DNA of 64,000 nucleotides from an uncultured Oleiphilaceae bacterium. GTDB lineage: Bacteria > Pseudomonadota > Gammaproteobacteria > Pseudomonadales > Oleiphilaceae. Positions 47,780-55,567 of the stretch are shown in pieces; the first letter of the stretch is position 1; every line of letters begins with the position of its first letter. The translations under genes were made by a program, and so were the position numbers. The stretch spans positions 310,001 through 374,000 of the forward strand of contig CAJXUY010000002.1 in assembly GCA_913060665.1 (NCBI GenBank), given 5' to 3'. The notes under the pieces were generated by a model, which saw only the letters and a list, made by a program, of their open reading frames with translations, did not search any database and was not told the origin of the DNA.

Positions 47780-48605
47780 CTGGTACGGCCTTTAATAGTC
47801 GTAGACACTCAACATTACTCGCTAGGTCAAGCGCAGTAAATCCATCTAACGATGTAGGCGACGTATCTGATCCTCGTGCTAAAAAGTATTTCACCCACTC
47901 GGTTTTTCCTGCCGATGCGGCATACATTAGAGTGGTTGCTCCATTATCATTCTGACTATCGATACTCGCCCCTGCGCCAAGTAAACGGTCTGCCATATCA
48001 AAGCTATTAGAAACTACGCATGCCCATAAGGCGGTAGTACCATCCATATTTCGATGATTAACATTTGCTTTTGACACAACCAGCTCTTCAGCTATCACCT
48101 TTTCTCCTTCGCGGCAGGCTAATATTAGCGGTGTGTCATTATATTTTCCAGACTGATCTATGTCGTCCGGATTAAAACCATTTGCAAGTATCCATTTTCT
48201 GGTTGGTTGGCTAAGCATCTCATTGTACTCCTTAACAGATTCAACACACTCGTCATCGATCCAGATACCAGCGCTATCTTCAACTACATTTATCGCATTG
48301 AGCTTTTCGCCAGTGCACATGGTAGGACTCAGTGACTCACCGGTTAATGGGTCGTAAATTATGCCGTGCATAGAGCATTTGATTTTATCTCTGGTGTGGT
48401 CAAACAGCGTTTTCTTTTCACAGTCCAGACGAAATGGCATATGTACGCATTTGTTCAAATATCCGATACATTGGCCATCGTATCTTATCAACAAAAGAGA
48501 CTCCCCTTTTCCGTTGTAAGTACATTCGAAAATAATCGGCGAACGCTCCTTCACCTCACTACTATTTGCGATCCAAAGTCGGTGATGTAGTTTGAGTGTA
48601 TCCAA
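47766..48605 (-). CDS. Rieske [2Fe-2S] - ankyrin-repeat fusion protein
   Basis: A 279-residue two-part protein. Residues 1-125 form a Rieske-type domain with ligands Cys53, His55 (CVH) and Cys77, His80 (CSMH), plus GIIYDPLTGES, as in Rieske ferredoxins. Residues 150-275 hold three or four ankyrin repeats (NDTPLILACREGEKVIAEELV, GTTALWACVVSNSFDMADRLL, GATTLMYAASAGKTEWVKYFL, GFTALDLA). This pairing of an electron carrier with a protein-binding scaffold is unusual. A sigma-54-type promoter and NifA site lie upstream. It may be a redox partner docked to a nitrogenase-related target; that is inference. Confidence 0.82.
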   Translation of the reverse strand: MDTLKLHHRLWIANSSEVKERSPIIFECTYNGKGESLLLIRYDGQCIGYLNKCVHMPFRLDCEKKTLFDHTRDKIKCSMHGIIYDPLTGESLSPTMCTGEKLNAINVVEDSAGIWIDDECVESVKEYNEMLSQPTRKWILANGFNPDDIDQSGKYNDTPLILACREGEKVIAEELVVSKANVNHRNMDGTTALWACVVSNSFDMADRLLGAGASIDSQNDNGATTLMYAASAGKTEWVKYFLARGSDTSPTSLDGFTALDLASNVECLRLLKAVPVTVE

Positions 48606-48833
48606 AATAGTAACCTCTAAAAATCTATGGTGCAGCTACCTTAACGGGTCAGTTAATCTATAAATAATCATGCTTGTGACCAGAGTTCAGACTGTCAGCT
48701 TCATCGTAAGACAAGCCAGGCTCCTATTTACGCGCTCTCCGCCAGAGTCTGCAATTGCGACATCAACCTCAACAAGTATATTGATTGTCAATGAAACCAT
48801 CCTTTTGTCAAAAGCTTAATATGTGAGTGCGTT

Positions 48834-48849
48834 TGCAAAAAAGAGACCA
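48834..48849 (-). promoter_or_regulatory. Probable sigma-54 promoter of the Rieske-ankyrin gene
   Basis: The minus strand reads TGGTCTCTTTTTTGCA with correct GG-GC spacing and TTGCA at -12. It is 229 bases before the start codon, so the leader is long. The 538-base gap 48606-49143 holds this, a NifA site and a divergent promoter; I see no gene there. Confidence 0.55.
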
Positions 48850-48943
48850 TAGATATTCGTACTGATATTGCTTATCTGAATCAAATTTTAGAGCTGAGAA
48901 GACTTAAAATGTAGCTTATACGACATTCCTGAAGGTCTCACGC

Positions 48944-48959
48944 TGTCGCTATTACAACA
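48944..48959. promoter_or_regulatory. NifA upstream activator site between divergent accessory genes
   Basis: TGT-CGCTATTACA-ACA matches TGT-N10-ACA. It is 95 bases from the minus-strand promoter at 48834-48849 and 121 bases from the plus-strand promoter at 49080-49095, so it could serve both. Confidence 0.65.
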
Positions 48960-49079
48960 AAACTTTCCCGCTCCTAAGTCCAACAAATTCAAAAATGTAA
49001 GACGAAATTAAGGGCGAATCCCTGCGGTACAGGGGGTTACAATCTGATTTGGAATCATTTTGCCTGTGCTTGATGTAAT

Positions 49080-49095
49080 AGGCTCAATTTGTGCA
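49080..49095 (+). promoter_or_regulatory. Possible sigma-54 promoter of the Nif11 gene
   Basis: AGGCTCAATTTGTGCA has GG and GC at 10-base spacing but a weak TGTGC at -12. It is 49 bases before the ATG at 49144. Confidence 0.45.
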
Positions 49096-49143
49096 ACGCG
49101 TCTGCTACCACACACAAAATAGTTAGATGGAGATAAAAGTATT

Positions 49144-49362
49144 ATGTCTGTAGAAGTAATCGCTGGCTTTTCTGCAAAAGCAAAAGCCAACCCAGAATTG
49201 GCTACTAAATTAAAAGCCTGCATAAAAATGAAAGAGATGTTCGCTTTGGCCCGGGACAATGGTTTTGAGTTTGACGAAGACTCGCTGTACCCACCCAATG
49301 AACCGCAATTTACACCAGACCAACTCTCTGAACGTCTTGTGAAAGCGCTTTTGCGAGCCTAA
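49144..49362 (+). CDS. Nif11-domain small protein
   Basis: A 72-residue protein of the Nif11 family: a helical stretch (FSAKAKANPELATKLKACIKMKEMFALARDNGFEFDEDSLYPPN) matching the Nif11 leader-like domain, then a short helical end. Nif11 was first named in diazotroph nif clusters; related sequences serve as leaders of ribosomal peptides. Here there is no Cys/Ser/Thr-rich core after the domain, so it is probably a true Nif11 protein rather than a peptide precursor. GGAG lies nine bases upstream. A flavodoxin gene follows 68 bases later. Confidence 0.8.
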   Translation: MSVEVIAGFSAKAKANPELATKLKACIKMKEMFALARDNGFEFDEDSLYPPNEPQFTPDQLSERLVKALLRA

Positions 49363-49430
49363 ATAGCTAGATACACGATCAAGGTAGCCCAACGTAAGTC
49401 GTCATTTTCAGATCAAGATAGACACTAACT

Positions 49431-49985
49431 ATGAAAAAGATTGGTATATTTTTCGGAACAGAGACCGGTACAACGCGCCTAATTGCAAAAAAGATCTACA
49501 AATTACTTGGTGAAGATTGCGCTAGCAAGCCGGTAAATGTAAATCGCATAACCCCTGAGGATATGTTGCAATATGACTCTTTAATTTTAGGAACACCGAG
49601 CTACGGCGTCGGCGCTATACCTGGTCTAAGTTCAGGCTGCCTTGAAAAAAACTGGGAAGAATTTCTCGCACAGCTCAACCAGCCTGATTTCAAAGGAAAG
49701 CGTATCGCATTTTTTGGCTTAGGTGCCCAGGAGCGTTATGCAGAACGATTCGCTAGCTCCCTAATGGCTCTTTATGACATATTCAAAGGGTTTGGTGCTG
49801 AAATGATTGGCGACTGGAGCACTGAAGGGTACACCTATGAACACTCTGCCTCTGAAGTTGAAGGGCGTTTTGTCGGTTTAATTATAGACCAACGAACCCA
49901 AAGCATGTTAACAGAAGAGCGCATTAAACTATGGCTCAACCAAGTCAAGCCAAAGCTTCTGGAAAACATAAGGACGCCCGCCTAG
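49431..49985 (+). CDS. Second NifF-like flavodoxin
   Basis: A 184-residue long-chain flavodoxin, clearly related to NifF. The FMN loop is FFGTETGTTRLIAKKI, followed by LGTPSYGVGAIPGLSSGCLEKNWEEF and FFGLGAQERYAERF. It differs from NifF in the residues around FMN (TYSYGVG-type against TLGEGLL), so it may have a different potential or partner. It is next to the Nif11 gene and probably shares its transcript. Confidence 0.92.
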   Translation: MKKIGIFFGTETGTTRLIAKKIYKLLGEDCASKPVNVNRITPEDMLQYDSLILGTPSYGVGAIPGLSSGCLEKNWEEFLAQLNQPDFKGKRIAFFGLGAQERYAERFASSLMALYDIFKGFGAEMIGDWSTEGYTYEHSASEVEGRFVGLIIDQRTQSMLTEERIKLWLNQVKPKLLENIRTPA

Positions 49986-49997
49986 CGCCCTACCCAG

Positions 49998-50438
49998 TTA
50001 ATCTAATACCGCTTGTTGTTCTCGACGGTTAATGATGTCCGCAGCCAAGGCGCTATCCATCATTCTGGCGTGCGTATCAAACCACTGCGGCAAGCTTTCC
50101 TTTACCCAAGCTCGGGCCATAGCAACACGCCCCATATCAACACGCCCCATATCAACACGTTTTTTAAAGCTTTTCATATCAGCCATAACCCTTAAATGCT
50201 CTGCTCTATGTTCTGACAGCAAACCATGAGACAGGTCATTCATCCTCACTTCCTCACTTTCAAAATGCGCCTGAGTATGCTCTATAAGGCGTTGAAATAA
50301 TTTTGTAAACTGAACCCCAGACGCGCCATTTAAGTGGTATATAAGTGCCAGGAACTCTTTATGTGTTTTGTCCATTTCACTATCGCCCAGCTGATAATTT
50401 GTTTCAAATGTCGTTAGCATATTAATTGCGGAAGGCAT
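49998..50438 (-). CDS. Bacteriohemerythrin
   Basis: A 146-residue four-helix hemerythrin. The di-iron ligands are all seen: His26, His54, His58, Glu62, His77, His81, His123 and Asp128. Such proteins bind O2 and may lower free oxygen near nitrogenase or serve as O2 sensors. Residues 94-107 hold a short tandem repeat (RVDMG RVDMG RVAMA), encoded by the 15-base DNA repeat at 50123-50159, which lengthens the loop before the last helix. It is convergent with the second flavodoxin, with 12 bases between. Confidence 0.9.
   Translation of the reverse strand: MPSAINMLTTFETNYQLGDSEMDKTHKEFLALIYHLNGASGVQFTKLFQRLIEHTQAHFESEEVRMNDLSHGLLSEHRAEHLRVMADMKSFKKRVDMGRVDMGRVAMARAWVKESLPQWFDTHARMMDSALAADIINRREQQAVLD
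50123..50159. repeat. 15-base tandem repeat inside the hemerythrin gene
   Basis: The unit CAACACGCCCCATAT occurs twice exactly (50123-50137 and 50138-50152), followed by half a unit (50153-50159). It is in frame and adds five residues per copy. Confidence 0.85.
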
Positions 50439-50533
50439 AATTTAAAAATCTCATGAAATTTTAGTCAATGTGTAGGGCGTTACTTTATTACTCTAAGGTT
50501 TGGTATCAACCTAGGGTCTGAGCTTCAGCTATC

Positions 50534-51034
50534 TTACTCATCCCATGCACCATCCATCTCACTAAAACGTTCTTCGTTTTTAGGCTGCTTGCTTTTTAGA
50601 ATGCGCTGGAGCATTGGAGATATTTCACCCGCTAACTCACCTTGAAGCTCGATAATCAAATCATCCACATCTGGCCCTTCTTTTACGACTTTTGGGTGAA
50701 CGCCCATAGAAATGAGTTGTCTGCTTGCCGAGCCACCAATAGAACCGCAGTAAACAATATCGCACCCCAGCAACCACGACAGCTTGGGTTTCAACTTGTC
50801 CTCATTGCCATCTTTTTTCTCTTTTGGAAAAGATTTACTTGCAATCAACGAGACCTCTTTTTCGGTGACACCATAAACGTAGAAACCACGCGCTGACCCA
50901 AAATGCTGGTCAACTGACTCGCCATCCATACTCGAAAATGCCACCTTGATCCAATCTTTTCTGATACTCAATTGAGAAATACACGCTGATTCCGATAATT
51001 CCGAGTCCTGTGCTTTTTCAGCTGAATTGGTCAT
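50534..51034 (-). CDS. NifX paralogue
   Basis: A 166-residue protein of the NifX family. Core: VAFSSMDGESVDQHFGSARGFYVYGVTE, then DIVYCGSIGGSASRQLISMGVHPKVV and the FSEMDGAWDE end, close to the FDEMEMEGWDE of NifX. The N-terminal extension of about 30 residues is Ser/Glu-rich. The start at 51034 (MTNSAEK) has GGGGAAAG six bases upstream; an ATG at 51046 does not. It likely binds FeMo-co or a precursor, perhaps for storage or as a backup of NifX. Confidence 0.87.
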   Translation of the reverse strand: MTNSAEKAQDSELSESACISQLSIRKDWIKVAFSSMDGESVDQHFGSARGFYVYGVTEKEVSLIASKSFPKEKKDGNEDKLKPKLSWLLGCDIVYCGSIGGSASRQLISMGVHPKVVKEGPDVDDLIIELQGELAGEISPMLQRILKSKQPKNEERFSEMDGAWDE

Positions 51035-51102
51035 AACTTTCCCCATATGTATGAGAATCTTGAAACCGCATGCCCTTTAAAATAAGGCTCCTCAACATAT
51101 AG

Positions 51103-51118
51103 AGCAGGAATTGTTCCA
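51103..51118 (-). promoter_or_regulatory. Possible sigma-54 promoter of the NifX paralogue
   Basis: The minus strand reads TGGAACAATTCCTGCT, with correct GG-GC spacing and a fair -12. It is 69 bases before the start. The 350-base gap between this gene and the LRR gene holds this element, a plus-strand promoter-like element and one NifA-type site. Confidence 0.42.
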
Positions 51119-51177
51119 TTTGCTTCTATTTTTTCCACGTAGTGGTGCTCACCCAACCATCTAGGTGAATAGCACGA

Positions 51178-51193
51178 TGGTATGGGACTTGCA
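51178..51193 (+). promoter_or_regulatory. Possible sigma-54 promoter of the LRR gene
   Basis: TGGTATGGGACTTGCA has correct spacing and TTGCA at -12. It is 192 bases before the preferred start at 51385. No TGT-N10-ACA site was found upstream; the only one is downstream at 51292. Confidence 0.45.
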
Positions 51194-51291
51194 GAGTGGT
51201 AGTTATGGATGAACAAGGGGTGAAGTTAAAGAGCAGAATCACCAGTTTCACAGCACCCCGACGTTGTATTTACGACAATTACTATCAGCGA

Positions 51292-51307
51292 TGTATGAAT
51301 TGCCACA
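51292..51307. promoter_or_regulatory. Possible NifA site upstream of the NifX paralogue
   Basis: TGT-ATGAATTGCC-ACA matches TGT-N10-ACA. It is 174 bases upstream of the minus-strand promoter at 51103 and inside the leader of the LRR gene. It may be a chance match. Confidence 0.4.
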
Positions 51308-51384
51308 CTCACTACATGCCCAAGCCGCACCTAAACACTGTGGCAAGAGCAACAAAGGTGAACATTTGTAACGGAGAAATGAAA

Positions 51385-51930
51385 ATGAAGCTAAGCGATA
51401 TTGTGTTCGAAGATGAAGCATTCAAAGCTTGCGTACTCGCATCCAAGGCCTTGGACTCGAAAGACCTCGTTGAATTGATTTGCCGAAAACAAAAAATTGA
51501 GAGTATTGCAGGGATAGAGCACCTGACCGACCTTAAACGGCTTGATCTTACCAAAAATAAGCTGACAGAAGCTAACCTGTCCCATAACAGTAAGTTGGAG
51601 GAAGTCTGTCTTGGCAACAACAGGATCGAAAAACTCGATGTAAGCACCTGTAAAGAACTCACTCATTTGGAAGTGTTTATGAATGACTTAGAAGCTCTGG
51701 ACCTCAGTTACAACCCAAAACTTGAAAACATCTATGCCAATCAAAACGAATTTGAGGAATTAGATGTTAGCAAAAACGCGGAATTGGAAGATCTCCGAGT
51801 GGACAGCAACAACCTAACCACCATCAACATTTCGGCTAATACCAAACTTAGCCGACTCGACATAGGGAACAACCCACTAACCTCTCAACTCGATTTACCT
51901 CCCAAATCAAATTTAAAGCTCAACCAATGA
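51385..51930 (+). CDS. Leucine-rich repeat protein
   Basis: A 181-residue protein. After a 45-residue helical cap (LSDIVFEDEAFKACVLASKALDSKDLVELICRKQKIE) come about six 21-residue leucine-rich repeats of the L..LDLS.N..L type. I take ATG 51385 because CGGAG lies eight bases before it; an open frame begins as early as 51196 but lacks a ribosome site and would follow a promoter-like element too closely. No signal peptide, so it acts inside the cell, presumably by protein binding. It lies 120 bases upstream of clpP, so it could be an adaptor for that protease; this is inference. Confidence 0.78.
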   Translation: MKLSDIVFEDEAFKACVLASKALDSKDLVELICRKQKIESIAGIEHLTDLKRLDLTKNKLTEANLSHNSKLEEVCLGNNRIEKLDVSTCKELTHLEVFMNDLEALDLSYNPKLENIYANQNEFEELDVSKNAELEDLRVDSNNLTTINISANTKLSRLDIGNNPLTSQLDLPPKSNLKLNQ

Positions 51931-52050
51931 AAGTTTAACTTCACTTAAACGCTCACTACCTTAGGGGCTTAACATTGAAGACCGGTAACTTTGAATAACT
52001 TAAATACATCTGGTCTTGTCAGATTTATGATATGAAGGAATAGTACCAAT

Positions 52051-52680
52051 ATGAATCAGTACCCAATTTCGACACCTCAGACTATGTCAGTTCAAAGCGC
52101 TTTAGTACCTATGGTTATTGAGCAAACAGCTAAAGGCGAACGCTCATTTGATATTTATTCTCGACTCCTCAAAGAAAGAGTGATTTTTTTAGTTGGGCAA
52201 GTGGAAGATCACATGGCCAATTTAATAGTGGCGCAACTATTATTCCTGGAGTCTGAAAACCCGGATAAGGACATCCACTTATACATCAACTCTCCTGGAG
52301 GGTCGGTAACAGCGGGTATGTCCATTTATGATACTATGCAGTTCATCAAACCGGATGTCGCTACCATGTGTATTGGCCAAGCATGTAGCATGGGTGCACT
52401 TCTTCTCGCTGGAGGAGCAAAAGACAAACGTAGCTGCCTACCACACTCCCGTATGATGATTCATCAGCCACTCGGCGGATACCAAGGGCAAGCCACCGAC
52501 ATAGAAATTCATACCAAAGAAATTTTAACCATACGCAAAAAGCTAAACGCTATTCTAGCCCATCATACTGGTCAGAACATAGAAACAATAGCCCTGGATA
52601 CAGACCGAGATAATTTTATGGACGGACAAGTAGCTGTTGGTTATGGTTTGATCGATACAGTTCTAAATAAACGCCTCTAA
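52051..52680 (+). CDS. clpP: ClpP protease subunit, nif-island copy
   Basis: A 209-residue ClpP. The catalytic triad is Ser113 ([11 protein letters not shown]), His138 (MMIHQPLGG) and Asp187 (DTDRDNFM). The N-terminal [34 protein letters not shown] is typical, with the substitution QACSMG for the common QAASMG. It stands alone, far from clpX (30528), yet both are inside the nif island, so together they could form a nif-dedicated ClpXP. A housekeeping clpP-clpX pair is expected elsewhere in the genome. Confidence 0.93.
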   Translation: MNQYPISTPQTMSVQSALVPMVIEQTAKGERSFDIYSRLLKERVIFLVGQVEDHMANLIVAQLLFLESENPDKDIHLYINSPGGSVTAGMSIYDTMQFIKPDVATMCIGQACSMGALLLAGGAKDKRSCLPHSRMMIHQPLGGYQGQATDIEIHTKEILTIRKKLNAILAHHTGQNIETIALDTDRDNFMDGQVAVGYGLIDTVLNKRL

Positions 52681-52688
52681 TGAGGCGT
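52671..52688. terminator. Hairpin at the end of clpP
   Basis: ACGCCTC / GAGGCGT form a perfect 7-bp stem whose 4-base loop contains most of the clpP stop codon. It lies between two convergent genes and could end both transcripts, though the T tract is weak. Confidence 0.5.
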
Positions 52689-52697
52689 ACTTAATAC

Positions 52698-53000
52698 TCA
52701 CTCTCCTCCGTCACCAGATAAGTACTCATCTATCTCGCGCAATAAGAACTGATTATCTGCGATGTTTTGGGCAAGCTCCAGACATTCTTGCTCGGTATAA
52801 TTGTGTAAGCTAAACGGCAACATTCCCACCGGATCATTGTCATAGAATAACCTGATTTTTAGGAGAATGGCCCCCCCATCTTCTGACCGGGAAAATTCAG
52901 CTATCGCCCTCAAGTGTGTCCCGAGGATATTCACAAAACTCATACCTTCAATTTCTTCCCCCTGAACTATATCAAGCGGGTTTATGTGTTTTTCAAACAA
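52698..53000 (-). CDS. Unknown 100-residue protein
   Basis: I do not recognise this family. It is an acidic, cytoplasmic alpha/beta protein with IVQGEEIEGMSFVNILGTHLRAIAEF, GGAILLKIRLFYDNDPVGMLPFSLHNYTEQECLELAQNIADNQFLLREID. A single cysteine is present and no membrane segment. It is 128 bases downstream of the small NifX-fold gene on the same strand and convergent with clpP. Confidence 0.62.
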   Translation of the reverse strand: MFEKHINPLDIVQGEEIEGMSFVNILGTHLRAIAEFSRSEDGGAILLKIRLFYDNDPVGMLPFSLHNYTEQECLELAQNIADNQFLLREIDEYLSGDGGE

Positions 53001-53128
53001 GTTACTACCCTATTACTGATAATCTACGACCTCGATAATCGAGTTCGAACTAAATTCAATGGGTCCACGTCTTTTCTGGGATGATGGTTGAGCAGTTACT
53101 TACGTAAGAAGCTTCATTTCTGAGCAGG

Positions 53129-53464
53129 TTATGCGCTGTCAAGAATCTGCGCATATTCTTGTAAAGCTTCCATTATTTCCTCATACGCGTAACTGTCCAC
53201 GGCCTTGACACCTATCTTGGCAAGTTTTTCTGCCGGCCCTTCTCCGATTTTAGCAATGAAGCAAAGCTCACAATCGTTGATTGTGTCTAATATCATCTCC
53301 AAAGCGGTGGGGTTTGAACTATTTCCCAAGCAGTAATTCTCTACTTTTCGCTTTTCCAGAAAGTAACATTGACCCTGCCTTAATTCATAAATCATAAACA
53401 CTTTAGCGTGGCCAAAATGCAGATTAATTGAAATTCCATCTTTACTTGCTACAGCAATTTTCAT
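53129..53464 (-). CDS. Single-domain NifX/NifB-C-type protein
   Basis: A 111-residue DiNase cofactor-domain protein: MKIAVASKDGISINLHFGHAKVFMIYEL, then VENYCLGNSS and CELCFIAKIGEGPAEKLAKIGVKAVDSYAYEEI. The sequence HFGHAKVF is closer to the C-terminal domain of NifB (HFGHATEFLVY, with CIGNDTCGE) than to NifX or NafY. It lies six bases after feoB, in the same unit, an uncommon pairing of an iron transporter with a FeMo-co-binding fold. Confidence 0.85.
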   Translation of the reverse strand: MKIAVASKDGISINLHFGHAKVFMIYELRQGQCYFLEKRKVENYCLGNSSNPTALEMILDTINDCELCFIAKIGEGPAEKLAKIGVKAVDSYAYEEIMEALQEYAQILDSA

Positions 53465-53470
53465 ATCAAT

Positions 53471-55567
53471 TTAGTTTAGTGCGACGCAGGGAATTTCGCC
53501 TGCATAAGACGCTCTTACCGCTCGAGTCGTAACGCGGTAAGTCACATAAAGAACTAGCGAACTGACTAGCAACCAAAATATGCTATAAAGCGGAGTTTCA
53601 AGTAATTTACTCATCTGCCACAAATTGCTAGCAACCCAATAAGACAGAAGCAAACTCCACAACATCGAAAATTTTAGCCATACCCCGCCCGCCTCTTTTT
53701 GCATTACGCCTATCGTCGCGACACAGGGCGCATACAGAAGTATAAATACCAAATAACAAAAAGCCGCCCATGCTGAGGGAAACAAAGCAATCATAGATTG
53801 GTAGCTTTCGCGCTTTACTCCTTGGCTCTGCGCAGCGGATGCTTGATCTGCCAGGTTATCTGCCTCAACCCCCAGTGGGTTGGTTAGCAAAACCCCTAAA
53901 GATAGGAAGTTATTCTTAACACTACTCAATGCCAAACTTAAGTCGCCAAAAAAGTCCGGCATTGAATGAGTCTTTTCAGTACCGTCATTTTCTGCATCAT
54001 GATTATATAGTGTATCCAGGGTACCCACGACCACTTCTTTGGCAAATAACCCAGTAAACAAACCGACCGTCGCGGGCCAGTTTTGCTCGCCGATTCCCAT
54101 GGGTTCAAACACAGGAGTAATAGATTGCCCAATCGCTGCCAACACTGACTTATCACTGTCATTGTTATCCCATGTGCCATCTGTGCCTACAGAAGATAGC
54201 ACCGATAAAACAACAACAACGCTTATAATCCGCTTTCCAGCACGAAACATGAAACTATATAGTCGTTGCCAAGTTTGAATAAGGATATTTCGTGCTAAAG
54301 GCCTATGATAAGACGGCATTTCACTCACATAATGATTGGTTTCTTCAACAAACAACGACTTTCTTAGGAGCCAAGCAGAAAAGCAGGCAACGACAATCCC
54401 CAAAAGATAAAGAGCAAAAATGGCATTTTCTGCCTGATCCGGAAACATCGCGGTACCAACAAATACATAGACGGATAGCCGTGCGCCACAAGACATAAAA
54501 GGTGCGACGAAAACTGTAGTCAGCCTGGCACTCGCCCGATCCAGCGAGCGCGCCGCCATTACGGAGGGGACATTGCATCCAAATCCAACAATCAAAGGAA
54601 TGAAAGCCTGGCCAGGTAATCCAATCCGCTCCATCAGCCCGTCGATTACAAAAGCCGCTCGTGATAAATATCCAGAATCTTCCATTATCGACATAAACAA
54701 ATAAAGAAACCCAATAACGGGAATAAAGGTGCAAACCAACTGAAGGCCCCCACCCAAACCATCAGAAACAATCGTTGTTAACCACTCGGGACTGTTGCCC
54801 GAAGCCAACAACCAGCGACTACCATCCACAACCCAACTGCCTAACCAAATATCAAAAAAATCAATAAATACAGCCCCTAAATTAACAGAAACAGTAAAGA
54901 GCAAGTAAATCATCATGAGGAAAAAAGGAAAAGCTAGCCAAGGACTCAACACCCAGCGATCAATATGCTCTGTCAATGAGGTTTGTCCAGAGTGCTGATA
55001 GCAACTCGCGCAAAGTTTCTGTGTATCGGCAAAAGCGTGAGACGCGTTTGTAGTACAATTAGAAACGCCTGAACAATGAATACACTGATCCACCACTTTT
55101 AACAATTCATCAAGTCCTGACCCTTGAGAGGCTGATATTCCAACAACAGGCAAACCTGTCATCTCCTTAAGACGGATAAGATCAAGGGTAACACCATCTC
55201 GATCAGCAATATCCAGCATGTTCACCACAAGGATAATATTAACGCCGATCGAACTGATGTCTTTGGCTAGATTAATTTGTCTTTCCAAATGAACGGCATC
55301 AATCACTACCAACACCCAATCCGCTTCGCCCTGGCGAAGAAAATCATTTGCGATTTTCGCGTCAATACTTGCCCCATCTGAATCTAAGGCATAAATGCCC
55401 GGTAAGTCAGTCACTTGAATTGTAGATGATGGCAACTTAAGAAACCCATCTTTCCGTTCGACGGTGACTCCGGACCAATTTCCCGTGCGCTGCCGAGCCC
55501 CTGTCAAACGGTTAAAAAGCGTGGTCTTACCACAATTCGGTGCTCCGATTATCGCAAGTTGCTTCAT
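53471..55567 (-). CDS. feoB: FeoB, ferrous iron transporter
   Basis: A 698-residue protein. The N-terminal G domain has G1 GAPNCGKT (8-15), G3 DLPG and the NMLD of G4; the C-terminal membrane domain has the Gate motifs (GFGCNVPSVMAAR, PFMSCGARLSVYVF) and about nine helices. Between the G domain and membrane part there are two CxxC pairs (CIHCSGVSNC, CASCYQ), as in a subset of FeoB. It imports Fe2+, heavily needed for nitrogenase. Start ATG overlaps the feoA stop (ATGA). Confidence 0.95.
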   Translation of the reverse strand: MKQLAIIGAPNCGKTTLFNRLTGARQRTGNWSGVTVERKDGFLKLPSSTIQVTDLPGIYALDSDGASIDAKIANDFLRQGEADWVLVVIDAVHLERQINLAKDISSIGVNIILVVNMLDIADRDGVTLDLIRLKEMTGLPVVGISASQGSGLDELLKVVDQCIHCSGVSNCTTNASHAFADTQKLCASCYQHSGQTSLTEHIDRWVLSPWLAFPFFLMMIYLLFTVSVNLGAVFIDFFDIWLGSWVVDGSRWLLASGNSPEWLTTIVSDGLGGGLQLVCTFIPVIGFLYLFMSIMEDSGYLSRAAFVIDGLMERIGLPGQAFIPLIVGFGCNVPSVMAARSLDRASARLTTVFVAPFMSCGARLSVYVFVGTAMFPDQAENAIFALYLLGIVVACFSAWLLRKSLFVEETNHYVSEMPSYHRPLARNILIQTWQRLYSFMFRAGKRIISVVVVLSVLSSVGTDGTWDNNDSDKSVLAAIGQSITPVFEPMGIGEQNWPATVGLFTGLFAKEVVVGTLDTLYNHDAENDGTEKTHSMPDFFGDLSLALSSVKNNFLSLGVLLTNPLGVEADNLADQASAAQSQGVKRESYQSMIALFPSAWAAFCYLVFILLYAPCVATIGVMQKEAGGVWLKFSMLWSLLLSYWVASNLWQMSKLLETPLYSIFWLLVSSLVLYVTYRVTTRAVRASYAGEIPCVALN

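Noticed and set aside
49050-49064. TTGGAATCATTTTGC as a sigma-54 promoter before the Nif11 gene
   Set aside because: The spacing between GG and GC is nine bases, not ten; the element at 49080 fits better.
51196-51384. 63-codon N-terminal extension of the LRR gene
   Set aside because: It would begin at a GTG within three bases of a promoter-like element and has no Shine-Dalgarno sequence; the ATG at 51385 has one.
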